From contig NZ_CP068083.1 in assembly GCF_016725325.1 (NCBI RefSeq), forward strand, positions 186,001-250,000: a DNA stretch of 64,000 bases, given 5' to 3'. The DNA comes from Sphingobacterium spiritivorum. GTDB lineage: Bacteria > Bacteroidota > Bacteroidia > Sphingobacteriales > Sphingobacteriaceae. The notes beneath the pieces are model-generated. The model was not told the DNA's origin. It did no database searches and saw only the letters and a program-made list of their open reading frames with translations. The position numbers were made by a program, and so were the translations under genes. This document shows, one piece after another, positions 1 to 10,400 of this stretch (positions within the stretch are counted from its first letter, which is position 1; each line of letters starts with the position of its first letter).

Positions 1-1306
1 AAGGAGAAAGACTTAATACTGGACGGGTATACAGCTGGCGGATATCAATAATACCTCCGTTGATGTCCCCTCCTATATAATTAGGATTGTATGTTTCCAT
101 AGCTTGTGTATCCATGATATTTCTGGCTAAAATCCGGTCTTTGAATCCGGGAGCAAAGCGTTCGATCTGATTCTCCATTTGTCGGCTCATATCCTGTGTC
201 GAACCATTTGGCACATGGCAGTAAGCCCATACCGCCTGCTTACCTTCCGGCACCCGACCTGTATCAAAGCGGCTTTGCTGAGCAAGCAGTACAAAGGGAG
301 TTTCGACATGTTGCCCTTTGGATGTTTTCCATTCTCCTTCTGCGATTTCTTCGAATGTATTCCCCAGATGTACGGTACCCGCAGATCTGGCATCTGCAGA
401 CCGAAAAGGAACAGGACCATCCAGAGCCCAGTCCATTTTGAATACTCCCATTCCATACCGGTATTTTTTCAATTGATTGCTGTATGATTTTTTCAGTCTG
501 TTTCCGGCTATCTTGTCCAGTTGACGGGGAGTAACATCGAACAGAGCCACTTTATGAGGAGGTAAATCATCCAGATCTTCTATCCACACACCTGTCTGGA
601 TTTCACCACCCAGCGCAACAAAACAGGCAGCCAGTGCATCCGCTATAGCTTGTGATCCTCCCCGTGGTATAGGCCAGCCTTTGCGGTGTCCGACAGCTAA
701 CAACATTAACCCAACAGCAGAAGATGCCAAATTATTTAAAGGCTGGATGGCATGAGCTGCCATTCCGGCCCACAAGGCTCTGGTCTTGGGATTCTGAAAT
801 CTACTGACCAGAAGGTCTGCCGGTTGTAATGCATAACGTCCGAACTTGGCCATCAGCAAGGGATTCTTGGGAAAACGCAAGGGTCCCATACTATCACTGG
901 CCAGTGCTTCCCAATGATCGGCAAAAGGCCCGATCAGAGAACGGTAACGTTCAGCATCATGACCCAGCGCTTCTGCTGTATCGGTCAGTGACCGGGATAA
1001 AAAGGCTGCACTGCCATCATCAAAAGGATGTGCTGCAGCTAAAGGAGCATGAATGAATTCCAGACCGAAATCTGCCAAAGGTAAAGTCGCAAAAAACGGA
1101 GAACCCAAAGCCATAGGATGAATGGCAGAACATACATCATGCGCATATCCAGGCAATGTTAGCTCCAGTGTACGCATTCCACCCCCTACTGTATCTTTAC
1201 CTTCTATCAATAATACTGATAATCCTTGCTGCTGAAGCGTAATGGCAGCTGCGAGACCATTAGGTCCAGCCCCTACTATTACAGCATCATACTGGGTTTT
1301 CTTCAT
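1..1306 (-). CDS. FAD-dependent oxidoreductase, phytoene-dehydrogenase/PYROXD2-like (3' end outside window)
   Basis: The frame is open from an ATG at 1306 to the left edge (435 codons, no stop), so the C-terminus is missing. The N-terminus reads MKKTQYDAVIVGAGPNGL, a classic dinucleotide-binding GxGxxG Rossmann segment, followed by an acidic residue after the second strand (LLIEGKDTVGGG). The later segments resemble the phytoene desaturase/PYROXD2 branch of flavin amine-oxidase-fold proteins. Members of this branch carry out FAD-dependent dehydrogenation, but the substrate cannot be read here. No signal peptide is visible, so it is probably cytoplasmic. It starts 8 bases after the stop of the CstB-like gene and is the last visible member of the SusCD/DoxX/rhodanese operon. 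Its link to sulfur chemistry is only by position. Confidence 0.8.
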   Translation of the reverse strand, partial: MKKTQYDAVIVGAGPNGLAAAITLQQQGLSVLLIEGKDTVGGGMRTLELTLPGYAHDVCSAIHPMALGSPFFATLPLADFGLEFIHAPLAAAHPFDDGSAAFLSRSLTDTAEALGHDAERYRSLIGPFADHWEALASDSMGPLRFPKNPLLMAKFGRYALQPADLLVSRFQNPKTRALWAGMAAHAIQPLNNLASSAVGLMLLAVGHRKGWPIPRGGSQAIADALAACFVALGGEIQTGVWIEDLDDLPPHKVALFDVTPRQLDKIAGNRLKKSYSNQLKKYRYGMGVFKMDWALDGPVPFRSADARSAGTVHLGNTFEEIAEGEWKTSKGQHVETPFVLLAQQSRFDTGRVPEGKQAVWAYCHVPNGSTQDMSRQMENQIERFAPGFKDRILARNIMDTQAMETYNPNYIGGDINGGIIDIRQLYTRPVLSLSP

Positions 1307-1314
1307 TTCAACAG

Positions 1315-2754
1315 TTATTGAGGTTTTGTATTCTTAATAGCCGGTCCAAAATCGTAGACAACTGTATTTTGCCAGGCTTTCCGCAACAAACTTGAACCTA
1401 TAGCAGACCGGTATCCGGAAGCACAATGAACTACAATAGGTTTATCCGTTTGAATTTCAGCGATACGCTTCCGCAAATCAGGCAAAGGGATATTGATCGC
1501 ATGCTTAAAAATACGGTTTTTACGGACTTCATTTTCGTTTCGGACATCAATAATGTAATAATTTTCCGGATGTGCGGTTACATCGTTTACCACGATGGAT
1601 GGAGGACCTTCCAGCTGACGGTCATACCGCAATGCCCCTGAAACCTGTCCCTCATACCCGATCTTGGCGATCTGCCGAAGTCTTTGCTGCAAACGATCTT
1701 CATTTTCAGCCAACAGATAAAACTGTTCACCAGGTAGTATAACTGTACCCAGCCAGGTTTCAAACTTACCTTCCCCCGGTATCAGGATAGCATTTTTAAC
1801 ATAAGATGAGGCCGTATATTTCTGAGGCCTTGTATCCAGAATCAACGTATCCTCCGGAAGTGCAGCATTAGCAGACAGTATTTTTATAGCTGACAAACGT
1901 TCCTCCAGATTCGAAGCCCCCTTCAGATTAAGATGCACATCAAATGTAAAGTATGCAGGGACAAACCCAAGATCTGCCAATATCCAGGAGACAAATTCTT
2001 CTTCGCTACGAATTTTAAAAGCCGGATTGTGGAGGCGTTCATGACCGATTGTACCGGATGTAGCATCACTGATGCCCGATGCGCACAACGATCCGGCTCC
2101 ATGTGCCGGATACAGATCAAGCTGATCATCCAAAGGAATCAGTTTGTTTTGAACCGTATGATACATATCCCGTGCAAGTTGCTCCCGGGCACTGTGCGGA
2201 TCTCCGTCTGTATCCCGCAAATCCGGCCGCCCCACATTTCCGAAAAGCAACGTGTCACCAGAGAACAGCGCCCTATCTTTTTTTTGATCGACCAGAACCA
2301 AAGAGATACTCTCAGGAGAATGTCCGGGAGTATCCAGCACACACAGATATACCTGGCTGTTTAAAGCGATACGATCACCTTCCCGCAAAGGCTTATGCGC
2401 AAACTGTGCCTTACATCCGTCACCTACATATACCGGAATCCGAAGGCGACGCTGCAACTCAGCATGTCCACTCACGAAATCTGCATGCGGGTGTGTTTCT
2501 ATAACAGCAATGATATGCAGGTTATTTGCTTCTGCAAAATCCACATAAGGTTGTATATCTCTCGCAGGATCTATCAGCAAAATAGATGTATCGTCATATA
2601 CGGCATAAGAAAATTGAGCCAGTCCTTCATCCGTAAACTGATGCACATGGTAGTTCTTATTTGCTTTACGTATTCCCGCAGCTATACTTCTTGCCGGGAA
2701 GCAGAACAGCCCAACTCCAAGAATGCCTGCTTTTACAAAACGTCTTCTATGCAT
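1315..2754 (-). CDS. Exported CstB-like persulfide dioxygenase with pseudo-rhodanese and rhodanese domains
   Basis: The protein has 479 residues from the chosen ATG. That ATG overlaps the stop of the upstream rhodanese gene (TGATG), and it is preferred over an upstream in-frame start at 2823 because it places a twin-arginine-like signal (HRRRFVKAG, then a hydrophobic stretch ending near residue 26) at the N-terminus. A metallo-beta-lactamase domain follows with THPHADF (His88, His90, Asp92), His145 (PGHS), Asp167 (FSGDTLLFGNVGRPDL) and His218 (YPAHGAGS). This is the signature set of ETHE1/persulfide dioxygenases. A middle rhodanese fold (about 305-375) lacks the active-site Cys. The C-terminal rhodanese has HCASGYRS (Cys444). 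The same three-domain order is known in Staphylococcus CstB, which oxidises persulfides and passes on thiosulfate/sulfite. Export to the periplasm is inferred and is unusual, since the known enzymes are cytosolic. Confidence 0.85.
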   Translation of the reverse strand: MHRRRFVKAGILGVGLFCFPARSIAAGIRKANKNYHVHQFTDEGLAQFSYAVYDDTSILLIDPARDIQPYVDFAEANNLHIIAVIETHPHADFVSGHAELQRRLRIPVYVGDGCKAQFAHKPLREGDRIALNSQVYLCVLDTPGHSPESISLVLVDQKKDRALFSGDTLLFGNVGRPDLRDTDGDPHSAREQLARDMYHTVQNKLIPLDDQLDLYPAHGAGSLCASGISDATSGTIGHERLHNPAFKIRSEEEFVSWILADLGFVPAYFTFDVHLNLKGASNLEERLSAIKILSANAALPEDTLILDTRPQKYTASSYVKNAILIPGEGKFETWLGTVILPGEQFYLLAENEDRLQQRLRQIAKIGYEGQVSGALRYDRQLEGPPSIVVNDVTAHPENYYIIDVRNENEVRKNRIFKHAINIPLPDLRKRIAEIQTDKPIVVHCASGYRSAIGSSLLRKAWQNTVVYDFGPAIKNTKPQ

Positions 2755-3188
2755 CAGTGATCTCCTTTCCCTTTCGTACTTTCCGGTGTATCCTTCTTCA
2801 GATGATATCCCTTTTCTTCCCATTCCTTTATTCCTCCGCTGAGATTGATGACTTCCTTAAATCCCAGACTGATCAACCGGTCCGCAGCCTGACGGCTTCT
2901 GTTTCCGCTTCTGCAGTACAGGTATACAGGCCGGTCTTTCTCCAGCTTTTGTATCCCTTGTTCAAAAGCAGTGCTATCTTTCCAGTTTAACAAAATTGAT
3001 CCCGCAATAGCGCCTTCTTTATATTCAGCAGGAGTGCGTACATCAATAAGCTGAATTGCACTGTCGGCAAGTAATGCCGCTTTAAAATGTTCCGCATCCC
3101 GGTTTCCATTTTGCTGTGCATGTACTGAATATGGGATAAGCAGCCAGAGAAAGAATAACCCGGCAGCATATATCCGTCTAATTATCAT
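2754..3188 (-). CDS. Exported single-domain rhodanese
   Basis: From the ATG at 3188 the product has 144 residues. It begins MIIRRIYAAG with a hydrophobic core and a cleavage-like VHA-QQ, i.e. a Sec signal peptide. In-frame ATGs at 3197 and 3209 are alternatives and would only lengthen the n-region. The mature part is one rhodanese domain with the persulfide-forming loop CRSGNRS (Cys92) and the usual DVRTPAEY and GGIKEWE landmarks. Such domains carry sulfane sulfur on the active Cys. The start lies inside the end of the upstream DoxX gene (11-base overlap) and the stop overlaps the start of the CstB-like gene, so translation is probably coupled. It is a plausible periplasmic sulfur donor to the neighbouring dioxygenase, which is inference from order and co-export. 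Confidence 0.85.
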   Translation of the reverse strand: MIIRRIYAAGLFFLWLLIPYSVHAQQNGNRDAEHFKAALLADSAIQLIDVRTPAEYKEGAIAGSILLNWKDSTAFEQGIQKLEKDRPVYLYCRSGNRSRQAADRLISLGFKEVINLSGGIKEWEEKGYHLKKDTPESTKGKGDH

Positions 3189-4656
3189 GTTGTCCATAGC
3201 TGTAAACATTATTATGCGTATACCATCCTTTTCCTATGGGATGCTGTTCCTTTTGTCTGGTCAAAACCACACGTAGAGAATCTTTATCATTAATCTTACC
3301 GGCTAATCTGATACCTCCGTCCGGTAATCTGTCATACTGCCAGCGTAGAATATGCAGACTGTCCCTCCATGCGGTCTGATATTTTGCTTTCAAATCCATA
3401 CGTATATCACTGCGTTCCCGCACCAGTTCTTTTGCGAACTTTTGGTTTTTGTCTACCAGATACAAGTAATTGGCCGTGCTGTCTATTTCATAATAGAGAT
3501 ACCGCTTACCTCCTGCCCTGCCGGTAAATTCATAATCCTTAAAGAGATCTGTAGCTTTAGGAGTACCGTTATCCAGATTAATAGGATATGCCTTATTGAC
3601 CGTATAGACCAAAGTAGAATACCGCTCGAAAACAGCATCATGCCAGCGTACAGAATCCAACGGATCATAAGGCAGTATTTTTCCATTAAGATCAAAACTT
3701 GAAATGTGATAATATCCTGCAGCATCTGCCAGTCCCGGCACTATCGGTTCCTTTAGTTTGCCCTCATTGTAATGCATTTCATAACGCTTATATCCGTAGT
3801 AAAAAAGAAACAACAGAATAAACAGATACTTACTTCCTGTATAAAATAACCTGCGTCCGGCAGTATCCCATTGAGGCGTATAATAATGGGGCTGAAAATC
3901 CTGCCTTTTGATAAACACCTGCCATATGCCCGGAATATATTGCAACAACACAAACAGCGAAAGAACAACAAAATACCCGCTGTACAGATGCACAGCTCCG
4001 TCATAAGCCAGATTTGCGTGTGCTATATTATACAGCACACCGGCATTAATAATGGCACCCAATGCAGTCGTTCTTCTGAAAAACATTAATACTCCGGCTC
4101 CAATCTCCAGAAAGCCCAGAAATATCTGATACCACAGCGAAAGTCCTACTGCCTGCCAGTATAATTTGAATGGAGCATAATCGCCAAATGCAGTATGCAG
4201 ATTGGCTTCCGAAGGAAAGGGCATCTGCATCGGATATAATTTCAGATATCCAAAAGCTATAATTCCGATTGCAATACGGTAACGGGCCAGCACGCGCAGC
4301 CAGTAGTATCCTTTCGAAATAGGAAAAGGTGCAGACTTACGGGTTAACCAGGCCCAAAGGTAAGCCCCCGCAATTGCAATCAAAGCCGTAAGTCCCCATG
4401 AAGTAAAAGAGAGGAGTCCCCATTTGCCGCTCTCTCCAGATATCTCGATCAGCCCCGGACGAAATCCGGCTACAGATGACAGAACCTCATAGAAAGATTT
4501 GCTTTTGAACAAGTGGGCATACCATTCATATTTTACAGGAATAATAAAGAGCAGAATAAATATAAAGAAGAATCGGAAGATAATATTTCTACCCGAATCC
4601 CATCGGTCTATGGACGTTTTCACATATCCCTGTTCGATAATAGCGCTTTGTGTCAT
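3178..4656 (-). CDS. DoxX-like multi-pass membrane protein with C-terminal soluble domain (paralogue 2)
   Basis: This 492-residue protein has about seven hydrophobic segments in its first 300 residues, the first near 25-42. The core includes YRIAIGIIAFGYLKLYPMQ, LHTAFGDYAPFKLYW and GFLEIGAGVLMFFRRTTALGA, which look like the four-helix DoxX/DoxD fold. About 190 polar residues follow (from GLADAAGYYHISSFDLNG), probably extracytoplasmic. The 443-residue neighbour shares both halves (YGDF-type loop, FRRTTA/FRKTTA, GLADAAGYYxxSxFxLNG), so the two are tandem paralogues. DoxD in archaea is part of thiosulfate:quinone oxidoreductase, but the DoxX superfamily is broad, so membrane redox of a sulfur compound is a hypothesis that rests on the rhodanese and persulfide dioxygenase genes next door. 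Confidence 0.75.
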   Translation of the reverse strand: MTQSAIIEQGYVKTSIDRWDSGRNIIFRFFFIFILLFIIPVKYEWYAHLFKSKSFYEVLSSVAGFRPGLIEISGESGKWGLLSFTSWGLTALIAIAGAYLWAWLTRKSAPFPISKGYYWLRVLARYRIAIGIIAFGYLKLYPMQMPFPSEANLHTAFGDYAPFKLYWQAVGLSLWYQIFLGFLEIGAGVLMFFRRTTALGAIINAGVLYNIAHANLAYDGAVHLYSGYFVVLSLFVLLQYIPGIWQVFIKRQDFQPHYYTPQWDTAGRRLFYTGSKYLFILLFLFYYGYKRYEMHYNEGKLKEPIVPGLADAAGYYHISSFDLNGKILPYDPLDSVRWHDAVFERYSTLVYTVNKAYPINLDNGTPKATDLFKDYEFTGRAGGKRYLYYEIDSTANYLYLVDKNQKFAKELVRERSDIRMDLKAKYQTAWRDSLHILRWQYDRLPDGGIRLAGKINDKDSLRVVLTRQKEQHPIGKGWYTHNNVYSYGQHDN

Positions 4657-4661
4657 AGCTG

Positions 4662-5993
4662 TTAATAGATTTTTATAGGATGACGACGACCCTTATAGAG
4701 TAAATATTCTTTTGGAGTGCGTTGCAAGGTAATTCGGAGAGAATCCTGAGAAGCAGACACACCGGACAGAATGAGCTGATCCTTTCCGTGTCGCTCCACC
4801 TGAAAGACATACCGATCATCTTTCACAATCTTATTCTGTAATTCAATACGACGCCCCCCATCTCTGATTTCGTATCGGTAAAAATGACGTCCACCGTTAC
4901 CCAGGTGTTCGAAATTGCGTAAACTATCAGGCTGATAAACAATTTTGGGACGCAGACTATCTATGACTGCCGGATTATTGTTGCGGACACTCAGCGTATT
5001 CCAGTTTTCAAACACCACATTTCTCCATCGCTTATCATTATCTAAAGAATAGACTATTGTATCTCCGTTCAGAACAAAATGACTGACATTATAATAGCCT
5101 GCAGCATCTGCCAGTCCTGTCTCTTCGGGATAAGGATAGCGCTCATAAGACCATATCCGGTATATACCTCCTGTCAATACCAGAGCAAACACAAGCACAG
5201 CTATTTTCAACCCGCTCCTATACTTCTGAACCCGGGCACTGTATACGGGTTCAAAAGTATCTGCAACTGTATATTTTTCCTGAAAAAGCAAGGTGTAAAG
5301 TCTGGGAAGATCGTACCATAAAATAGCAAAGGACAACAACAGTAAAAAAGAGCTATAGACTTGCTCCCCTATTCCGTATGCGTAATTTGCCAATACAATA
5401 TTAAGCAACAGACAAAGCGCTATTGCAGCACCTATAGCGGTCGTTTTTCTGAACAATAACAAAACTGCCGCAACAATTTCCACCAGACCCAGTGCAGGTA
5501 CATATCCCGCAGAGCTGACAGATGTACTCAGAAAATATATTTTCCAGGGTAAAAAGTCACCATAATCTGTATGCAGATCACTCAGAGTGGGCAGTGGCAG
5601 CAAAACCGGAAACAACTTAACAATACCCGTAGCCAATAAAGCTATGGCCAACCGATACCGTAACAAGACCCTTAATATATAATACAAGCGATCTGAAGCT
5701 ACTTCCCGTTTATACAGAATCTGCACGAATACCGCACCAGCCAACGCAACCGCAAGCGCAATTATCCAGTTAAGATAGCCCTCCAGTTGAAGTCCGACAT
5801 GCTGATCTTCCGAGAAGAACGAAGTATGATATGTAGCGAGTTGATAAAAACTCTCAATGCTCAGTAACTTACGGCTTATGTCCGCAAAGAGTACCGGATT
5901 GAAGGGAATACTCAACAGGCCAAAAAATATAAAGGCTGCAAACAGAGCAAAGACCTGGCCTTTGCTCCATGAATCATGTTGTGATTTACTCAT
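4662..5993 (-). CDS. DoxX-like multi-pass membrane protein with C-terminal soluble domain (paralogue 1)
   Basis: The 443-residue protein starts at ATG 5993, 11 bases after the SusD stop, and ends 5 bases before its paralogue. After a hydrophobic N-terminal helix (about 15-38) comes a DoxX-like helical bundle containing YRLAIALLATGIVKLFPVLL, LHTDYGDFLPWKIYF and GLVEIVAAVLLLFRKTTAIGA, then further helices to about residue 285. The last 150 residues form a soluble domain beginning GLADAAGYYNVSHFVLNG, which is repeated in the next gene. Tandem duplication with moderate divergence suggests the pair works as a heteromeric membrane complex. No metal- or quinone-binding residue can be assigned from the sequence alone. 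The role in the sulfur operon is inferred from neighbours. Confidence 0.75.
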   Translation of the reverse strand: MSKSQHDSWSKGQVFALFAAFIFFGLLSIPFNPVLFADISRKLLSIESFYQLATYHTSFFSEDQHVGLQLEGYLNWIIALAVALAGAVFVQILYKREVASDRLYYILRVLLRYRLAIALLATGIVKLFPVLLPLPTLSDLHTDYGDFLPWKIYFLSTSVSSAGYVPALGLVEIVAAVLLLFRKTTAIGAAIALCLLLNIVLANYAYGIGEQVYSSFLLLLSFAILWYDLPRLYTLLFQEKYTVADTFEPVYSARVQKYRSGLKIAVLVFALVLTGGIYRIWSYERYPYPEETGLADAAGYYNVSHFVLNGDTIVYSLDNDKRWRNVVFENWNTLSVRNNNPAVIDSLRPKIVYQPDSLRNFEHLGNGGRHFYRYEIRDGGRRIELQNKIVKDDRYVFQVERHGKDQLILSGVSASQDSLRITLQRTPKEYLLYKGRRHPIKIY

Positions 5994-6004
5994 CCTGACA
6001 ACGA

Positions 6005-7369
6005 CTATTCATATCCGGGATTCTGTACAAGATCTGCATCGACTTCCACATCATTGTATGGGATAGGAAATATCCACTTCCGCTGATCCGTAACACCTAA
6101 TACCGTCGATGCACGACCTGTCCGAACCAGGTCAAACCAACGCTGAGGTTCGAGTACAAACTCTGCTCTCCGCTCCTGTTCAATATCAGTCAGCAGCGTT
6201 TCCTTGTTTGAAAGTACTTTGACACTGACATTCGCACGCCGGCGTACAGCATTCAGATCTGAAAGTGCGCCTTCCAGATTAGGAGTTGTACTTTTTGCAC
6301 GTGCTTCTGCCCGTATCAGATATTGTTCCGCTAACCGAAGTATATAAGTCGGATTATCTCCCGAGGAGCGCCAGTATAGCTTCTGAATAAAATAATTGCG
6401 TATGGTAGCCGTAGAATTGTCTGTAATCAATGCTTTACGGTCTCCTCCTACATTTGCCTGCTGTAAAAACTGATACACCTCAGGTCCTGGACCATACTGG
6501 TTGCGGTAACTGAGACTCGACCAGGAGCCGAAATGTGCACTTTGATCAGCCGCTGAAAAAGCCAGTTCAAAGACCGATTCCTTTGTATTAAGTCCGCTCA
6601 GAATAGTCTGCCAGGGCACCAGTTCATAATTCGTATTATCAATTACTTTTGTTGCATATTCAATTGCCTTATCCCAATTTTCCTGATACAGATACACCTT
6701 TGCTTTCAGCGCATAGACGGTATTCTTAGTGACGCGATTCCGGTCTACAGTGGCAGGCAAAAGAGTTTCTGCCTGATCCAGATCTTTCAATACCTGTGCA
6801 TATACCGTTTTTTGATCACTTTGTTTCACACCGCTGAAATCAGACGGAGATTTGGTCGCCTGCAATACGACCGGGATATTACCCCATGCTTTTGCCAGAT
6901 CAAAGAAGGCTAACGCACGCAGGAAATATGCCTCTCCTGTAAATTTATTTCTTGCATCTGCAGTAATAGATTCACCACTCAGGGCAGCTACTTTCTCAAT
7001 CACATTATTGGCACCATTCACGACCTTATATATATCGTACCATACATTATTAATCAAGGTATTATCTGGACGGTATTCGTGTACCGGAAAAGCATTGTAA
7101 TAATTGAGTGTTCCTACCCAGATATGATCACCACCGGAGAGATAGGCCATAGCTGCATAACCGTCACCACCATAATACAGGCGCGATTGCAAGGCACTGT
7201 AAACTCCCAAAACAGCCGTTTCTGCCGTATTTTGATCGACCACAATAGCATTGCCGGAAATAGATTGTGTGGGATCAACATTCAGAAAATAATCAGAGCA
7301 GCTACTAAATCCGGATAACAATGTCGTTCCCAGAAGCAGGTATATTATATATTGATATTGTGTTTTCAT
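6005..7369 (-). CDS. SusD/RagB-family outer-membrane lipoprotein
   Basis: The start at 7369 (MKTQYQYIIYLLLG) is chosen over an in-frame ATG at 7390 because it opens directly on a lipoprotein signal with the lipobox GFSSC. The product is 454 residues, in the family's usual 450-550 range. SusD hallmarks are FLNVDPTQS just after the lipid anchor, AYFLRALAFFDLAKAWGNIPVV in the TPR-like region, YLIRAEARAKS, and the C-terminal ERRAEFVLEPQRWFDLVRTGRA followed by IPYNDVEVDADLVQNPGY. SusD proteins sit on the cell surface as the lid of a SusC transporter and bind the nutrient. It follows SusC by 41 bases and precedes the DoxX pair, so the ligand imported here is more likely a small sulfur-containing nutrient than a typical polysaccharide; no glycoside hydrolase is present in the operon. 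Confidence 0.95.
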   Translation of the reverse strand: MKTQYQYIIYLLLGTTLLSGFSSCSDYFLNVDPTQSISGNAIVVDQNTAETAVLGVYSALQSRLYYGGDGYAAMAYLSGGDHIWVGTLNYYNAFPVHEYRPDNTLINNVWYDIYKVVNGANNVIEKVAALSGESITADARNKFTGEAYFLRALAFFDLAKAWGNIPVVLQATKSPSDFSGVKQSDQKTVYAQVLKDLDQAETLLPATVDRNRVTKNTVYALKAKVYLYQENWDKAIEYATKVIDNTNYELVPWQTILSGLNTKESVFELAFSAADQSAHFGSWSSLSYRNQYGPGPEVYQFLQQANVGGDRKALITDNSTATIRNYFIQKLYWRSSGDNPTYILRLAEQYLIRAEARAKSTTPNLEGALSDLNAVRRRANVSVKVLSNKETLLTDIEQERRAEFVLEPQRWFDLVRTGRASTVLGVTDQRKWIFPIPYNDVEVDADLVQNPGYE

Positions 7370-7410
7370 TTTAAAAATATTTATGATCAAATCGTAGAAA
7401 AATCCGTTGA

Positions 7411-10400
7411 TTATAAAGTAAGATTGACGCCAAACTGATATACACGGGCATGTGGAGGCATAGAGAAATCCAGTCCTTGTACAGTCGCTCCAGCCTGACT
7501 TTGTGCTACATTTACCTCCGGATCAGGTCCGCTGTAACCTGTAAACGTCAGGAGATTCGTAGCATTGAAATATAATCCCAGCTTTTTGATAACAGTTTGC
7601 TTTCCAAGCAGAGCAGTCGGAAAAGTATAGCCTATATTGATATATTTCAACCGGATAAAGGAAGCATCTTCCAGAAAGCGGCTGCTTTCATAATTATGAT
7701 TGTAACTTCCGTCTGGATTTTGCAACGTTGTAATACGCGGAATATCCGTCACATCACCCGGTTCCTGCCAACTGCGAAGCATGCTTGACAACATGGACCA
7801 GGAAGTCCCTCTGCTCCCTGCGTGTTCCTGAAAATAACGGTTCATGTTAAACACCTTATTTCCCTGAGAAAAGTAGAAGTTAAATGCAAATGAAAAATTC
7901 TTATAGCTCAGCTGATTGGTCAGGCTTCCGTAAAAGGCTGGCCAGGCGTCCCCTACGATCTGACGGTCATCTACCGTAATTTTTCCGTCACCGGTACGGG
8001 AGTCATCGTATACCGCATTTCCAGTCTGTGTATCTACATACAATTGTTTATACAGCCAGAATGAATACAATGGATATCCCTCTTCTATCCGTACCCAGTC
8101 TCTGTTATATTGGGTAAAAGATTTGGATAATTTCTCAACCTTATTTTTGTTGTGTGAGATATTGAATGTAGTATTCCATTGAAAATGATCATTGGTAATA
8201 TTCAGGGTCTTCAGTTCAATTTCAAATCCCTTATTACTGATTTCTCCGAAATTCTGGTAAGAAGAGCTGAACCCTGTCTTTGCCGGAGTCGGCACTTCCA
8301 GCAGCAGATCTTTGGTATATTTATTATAAAGATCCACATTCAGACTTACACGTCTGTCAAACAAAGAAGTTTCCAGTCCTACATTCCACTGCCGGGTAGT
8401 TTCCCATTTCAGATTTTCATTACCAAGCTGTGTAGGCGCTACTCCTGGTTTATCCAGATAGTTGTTACCGCCAGTCCAGAGCAGCTGAGAGGAGAAGTCC
8501 GGAATACCCTGATTACCGGTCCATCCGATACTACCTTTCAACTGTAACGTATTGACAAATGAAAGATTCTGACGTAAAAAATCCTCTTTCGCTATATTCC
8601 ATGCTGCACCCACAGAAGGAAATGTCGCCCAGCGATTATTAGCTCCGAATCTGGAAGATGCATCTGTACGTACATTCGCATCTAAGCTATACCGATCTTT
8701 GAATGTATAGTTGACACCTCCAAAATAGGAGATCAGCCCGTTATATAATCTTCCTGTGGCAGAAGCCGTAGTCACCGCTGCTGAAGATATAGTTGTAAAC
8801 TGCGTACTTGGATAATTGGTTCCTGTCAGCGAGGCACGGCTTATAAACCCACGTTGTAATGTATTTCCCAGGAAAACAGAAAGAAAGTGTTCTTTATCGG
8901 ATAACGGAATATAATTCAGCAACTGTTCTGCTACCCATGTTGTTTCAGTCGAAAGCACATCGCGTCCGCTTCCGTTAGTAGCCAGCCCCTGATTAAGATT
9001 CGCATTGTAATAGATGACTTCATTGTAAGAATTATCATCCAGACTGAAAGACGATTTAAAACTCAGGTTTTTAAGAATATTCCATTTTGCAAATACATTA
9101 CCGATCAGGTGTTTGCCATACGCATGACTATTGCTATTTTCCAGCAATACGTACGGATTATTGAATCGTTCTCCTCTGTTGTAAGTTCCGTCAGCATTAA
9201 ATAATGGTGTCAAAGTGGGTGTATGCAAACCGGTGTTAGTAATACCTCCGGTATCCCCTGTCGGTACAGTCTCACGTTCAGTACTGCTGTAGGCTATACT
9301 TGTTCCTATAGAAAGAGCCGAACTGATCTGATGATCCAGGTTGGTACGGAAGGAAAGACGGTTAAAATCCTGCAACTTGAGGATAGATGGCTGTTTAGTA
9401 AATTCTCCGCTCAGAAAGAAAGAAGTCTTCTCTCCTCCACCAGCTACAGATAGGTTGTGCGTAGTCTGTACCGGATCACGAAAAATAAGACTCAACCTGT
9501 CAAAAGTACCCTGATCCTCCGGATTACCGGCTCCGCCTTCACTCAGCGGGCGGTAAGGGCGTGTTTCATAACTCTTCCCATCATTGATCCACTGCTGATT
9601 CAGAATGGAAGCATGCTCCGGTCCTGTTACCAGGCTCCACACCTTAGGCGTAGTGGCCTTGCCGATTACAGAGTTAAGATTGATACGGGTAGCTGCATTG
9701 CGTTTTCCTCTTTTTGTAGTGACAATAATAACTCCGTTTGCACCACGGGAGCCATACATAGCCGTAGCATTCGCATCTTTGAATACTTCAATAGATTCGA
9801 TATCTGCAGGATTGATATCGGCCAGAGGATTGATATTCTGCCCTCCTGCATTTACATTCTGCAGGGATCTGCTATTGATAAATACACCGTCAATAACGTA
9901 CAGCGGATCATTATTTGCATTGATAGAAGTTGCTCCGCGCAGCCTCACTAATGCCGAACCGCCCTCCACACCGGAAGCAGAAGCAATCTGCAAACCCGGA
10001 GCAAGCCCCTGTATCTTTTCACTTAGACTAACGCCTCCCTGAAATTCCAGAGCCTTGCCTTTAACCTCGGTGATTGCACCTGTTTCGGAAGAACGACGCT
10101 TTTGCGCATACCCGACAACAACGACCTCATCCAGTTGATCCTGATTTTGAGATAAGACAATAACTGCGGGTGAAGACCGAATCACTACTGTACGCTTAGT
10201 ATATCCGACTACACTGACAATCACAGTTGCAGGAAGTTTCTGACCTGTGACCAGTTTAAAATTTCCAAGTTCATCCGTCTGTACCTGATGCGTTACAGCC
10301 TCAAGCTGTACTGTAGCTCCCGGTATAGGATTGCGTGTCAGCGAATCAATCACCTTGCCGGCGATCGAAGCATTGATCAATGGAGTAGATTGACCATATG

